Positions 5,169-6,262 of a DNA stretch of 6,262 bases are shown here, in pieces. The stretch spans positions 1 through 6,262 of the forward strand of contig JAITOI010000187.1 in assembly GCA_031289995.1 (NCBI GenBank), in the 5' to 3' direction. The notes beneath the pieces are model-generated. The model saw nothing but the letters and a program-made list of their open reading frames with translations. It made no database searches and had not been told where the DNA came from. Origin of the DNA: Prevotellaceae bacterium (GTDB taxonomy: Bacteria > Bacteroidota > Bacteroidia > Bacteroidales > UBA932). Made by a program: the position numbers and the translations under genes. How positions within the stretch are numbered: position 1 is the first letter of the stretch; each line of letters begins with the position of its first letter.

Positions 5169-6262
5169 ATGGCTAACCATTCTTTTTTCCTCACCTGCTA
5201 CGTAGCGGCAAGCCTAATGCTGGCGGGCTGTGCGAAGCCCGAAACGCTTAGAATTGCAGGATTAGAGGGCTTGCTCGACTCCGCGCTCATTGCGCAATTC
5301 GAGAGCGAGTATCTCCAAAAAACAGGTAAAATTGTCGACCTGAAATACCTCCCCTACGAGGAGCACCAGCTCGTTGCAGAGGCCAGTCAGGGCAAGCTCT
5401 ACGACATGATGTTGACCACCAACACCACCACCCCTTTCTTCAAGCACTTGGGCGTGCTTGCGTCGCTTGACCACAGCCGCATTCGCCCGCTCGACGACTA
5501 CCTGCCCTACATGGTAGATTTCCCGTCCGACGTGGGCAACGAGTACACCCTGCCCTACAGCTACCTCATCATGGGTATCGTGTACGACGCGACCAAGATT
5601 AGCCCCAAAGAGGCCAGCACCATCGCCGTGCTGTGGGACAAAAAATGGGCTGGGCACATCGTGATGCAGTCGCTCGAGCTGGTGCTCTACGGCACCACCG
5701 CCATCTACATCCGCCGAGACAAGCTGGAGGAGATGAGCAACGGCTACACCACCTACACGCAGGACTACCGCGACTCGGTGCAGGTGTGGATTACCAAGTG
5801 CGACTCCGTGACGCGCACCGCGGTGAAGAAAGCGCTGGTGGAGCAGTTCGCGCTGGTAAGCAAGTACGCCACAGGCGCCAAGCTGAGCGTCCACATTGCC
5901 CGCGACAGCGAGTGGGTGGGCTGGATGCGACATCCCGAAGCCATTACCGCGCTCAAGTTTAACCACGACCTGCAGTTCAGCTACGCCCGCGAAGGCAGCG
6001 CCTACAGCCCCTACCTCTTCTCCATCACCACCGCCTGCAAAAACTCGGATCTCGCCTACGAATTTCTACGCTTCATTTCGCGCACCGATGTGGTGGTGCA
6101 GAACATGCGCAAGAACTCCATACCCGGCGTAATCTCCGAGGCCGTGGAGCTGTGCCACGACGAAATTGTGAACGACACCGTGCAGCTTGCGGGCACCACG
6201 CGCGAGTGGCGCGAAAACTTTTTCGACCTGTTCAACATGCCCGAAGACGTTGCCAAACGCAC
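5169..6262 (+). CDS. PotD-like ABC-type substrate-binding lipoprotein, copy 2 (3' end beyond window)
   Basis: Paralogue of the preceding gene, open to the window edge: 364 complete codons without a stop. By comparison with copy 1 about 31 further codons are missing. The start ATG at 5169 gives MANHSFFLTCYVAASLMLAG followed by Cys21, a clear lipobox (LAG-C) at the same position as in copy 1. Again there is no Lys or Arg before the hydrophobic core. From residue 22 on it aligns to copy 1 without gaps, with about 40 differences in 343 residues (near 88% identity). Changes include H61L, Y66H, H79Y, R93H, E147K, A181I, H182R, G260T, F282Y, H311Q and K346E, several of which alter charge. The hinge and C-lobe motifs are intact, so it looks functional, not a decaying copy. 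It is probably co-transcribed with copy 1. A slightly different ligand preference is possible but is inference only. Confidence 0.86.
   Translation, partial: MANHSFFLTCYVAASLMLAGCAKPETLRIAGLEGLLDSALIAQFESEYLQKTGKIVDLKYLPYEEHQLVAEASQGKLYDMMLTTNTTTPFFKHLGVLASLDHSRIRPLDDYLPYMVDFPSDVGNEYTLPYSYLIMGIVYDATKISPKEASTIAVLWDKKWAGHIVMQSLELVLYGTTAIYIRRDKLEEMSNGYTTYTQDYRDSVQVWITKCDSVTRTAVKKALVEQFALVSKYATGAKLSVHIARDSEWVGWMRHPEAITALKFNHDLQFSYAREGSAYSPYLFSITTACKNSDLAYEFLRFISRTDVVVQNMRKNSIPGVISEAVELCHDEIVNDTVQLAGTTREWRENFFDLFNMPEDVAKR
5205..6262 (+). repeat. Tandem gene duplication, unit B
   Basis: Right half of the direct repeat whose partner is 3955-5012; the end at 6262 is set by the window, not by loss of similarity. 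The whole unit stays in frame with copy 1. Whether a third unit or the transporter genes follow cannot be seen. Confidence 0.93.

Noticed and set aside
3955..6262. The long direct repeat as a mobile element
   Set aside because: No transposase, terminal inverted repeats or target-site duplications are visible; each unit is simply one lipoprotein coding region.

Overview
The window looks like chromosomal DNA from a Bacteroidota (Bacteroidetes) species with moderately high GC (mid-50s percent by eye). This rests on four signs. The genes lack Shine-Dalgarno sequences and start after A-rich leaders. The clearest promoter has the phylum's TTG / TAnnTTTG form (TACATTTG at 3874-3881). The tRNA has no encoded CCA. 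The protein families (PlsC-like acyltransferase with an NHPLGGLD box, secreted SUMF1-type protein, CPA2 antiporter with a Usp-like tail) are typical of the phylum. The genus cannot be fixed from this sequence.

Layout, all on the + strand: (1) 1-66, the 3' part of a tRNA-Leu with anticodon TAG, cut by the window edge. (2) 113-913, a membrane-lipid acyltransferase of the lysophospholipid acyltransferase superfamily. (3) 952-1746, a secreted formylglycine-generating-enzyme-like (SUMF1) protein in which both catalytic cysteines appear to be missing. (4) 1793-3814, a CPA2 / Kef-type cation:proton antiporter with a cytosolic Usp-like tail. (5) 3849-3881, a promoter. (6) 3919-5109, a complete PotD-like substrate-binding lipoprotein. 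(7) 5169 to the window end, a second copy of the same lipoprotein, open at its 3' end. The two lipoprotein genes form a tandem duplication with a 1250-base period.

The first three protein genes are closely spaced (gaps of 38 and 46 bases) and may share transcripts, but they do not form a recognisable pathway: one concerns lipid synthesis, one the envelope or periplasm, one ion homeostasis. The lipoprotein pair has its own promoter, and the second copy has no visible promoter, so the pair is probably co-transcribed. No ABC permease or ATPase lies in the window; if the pair serves a transporter, its other parts should lie downstream.

I found no CRISPR array, transposase, phage gene or clearly new system. 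The part most worth a second look is the lipoprotein pair. The mature proteins are about 88% identical, yet their signal-peptide starts are almost unrelated, most base changes alter amino acids, and two residues that hold polyamines in E. coli PotD seem not to be conserved.
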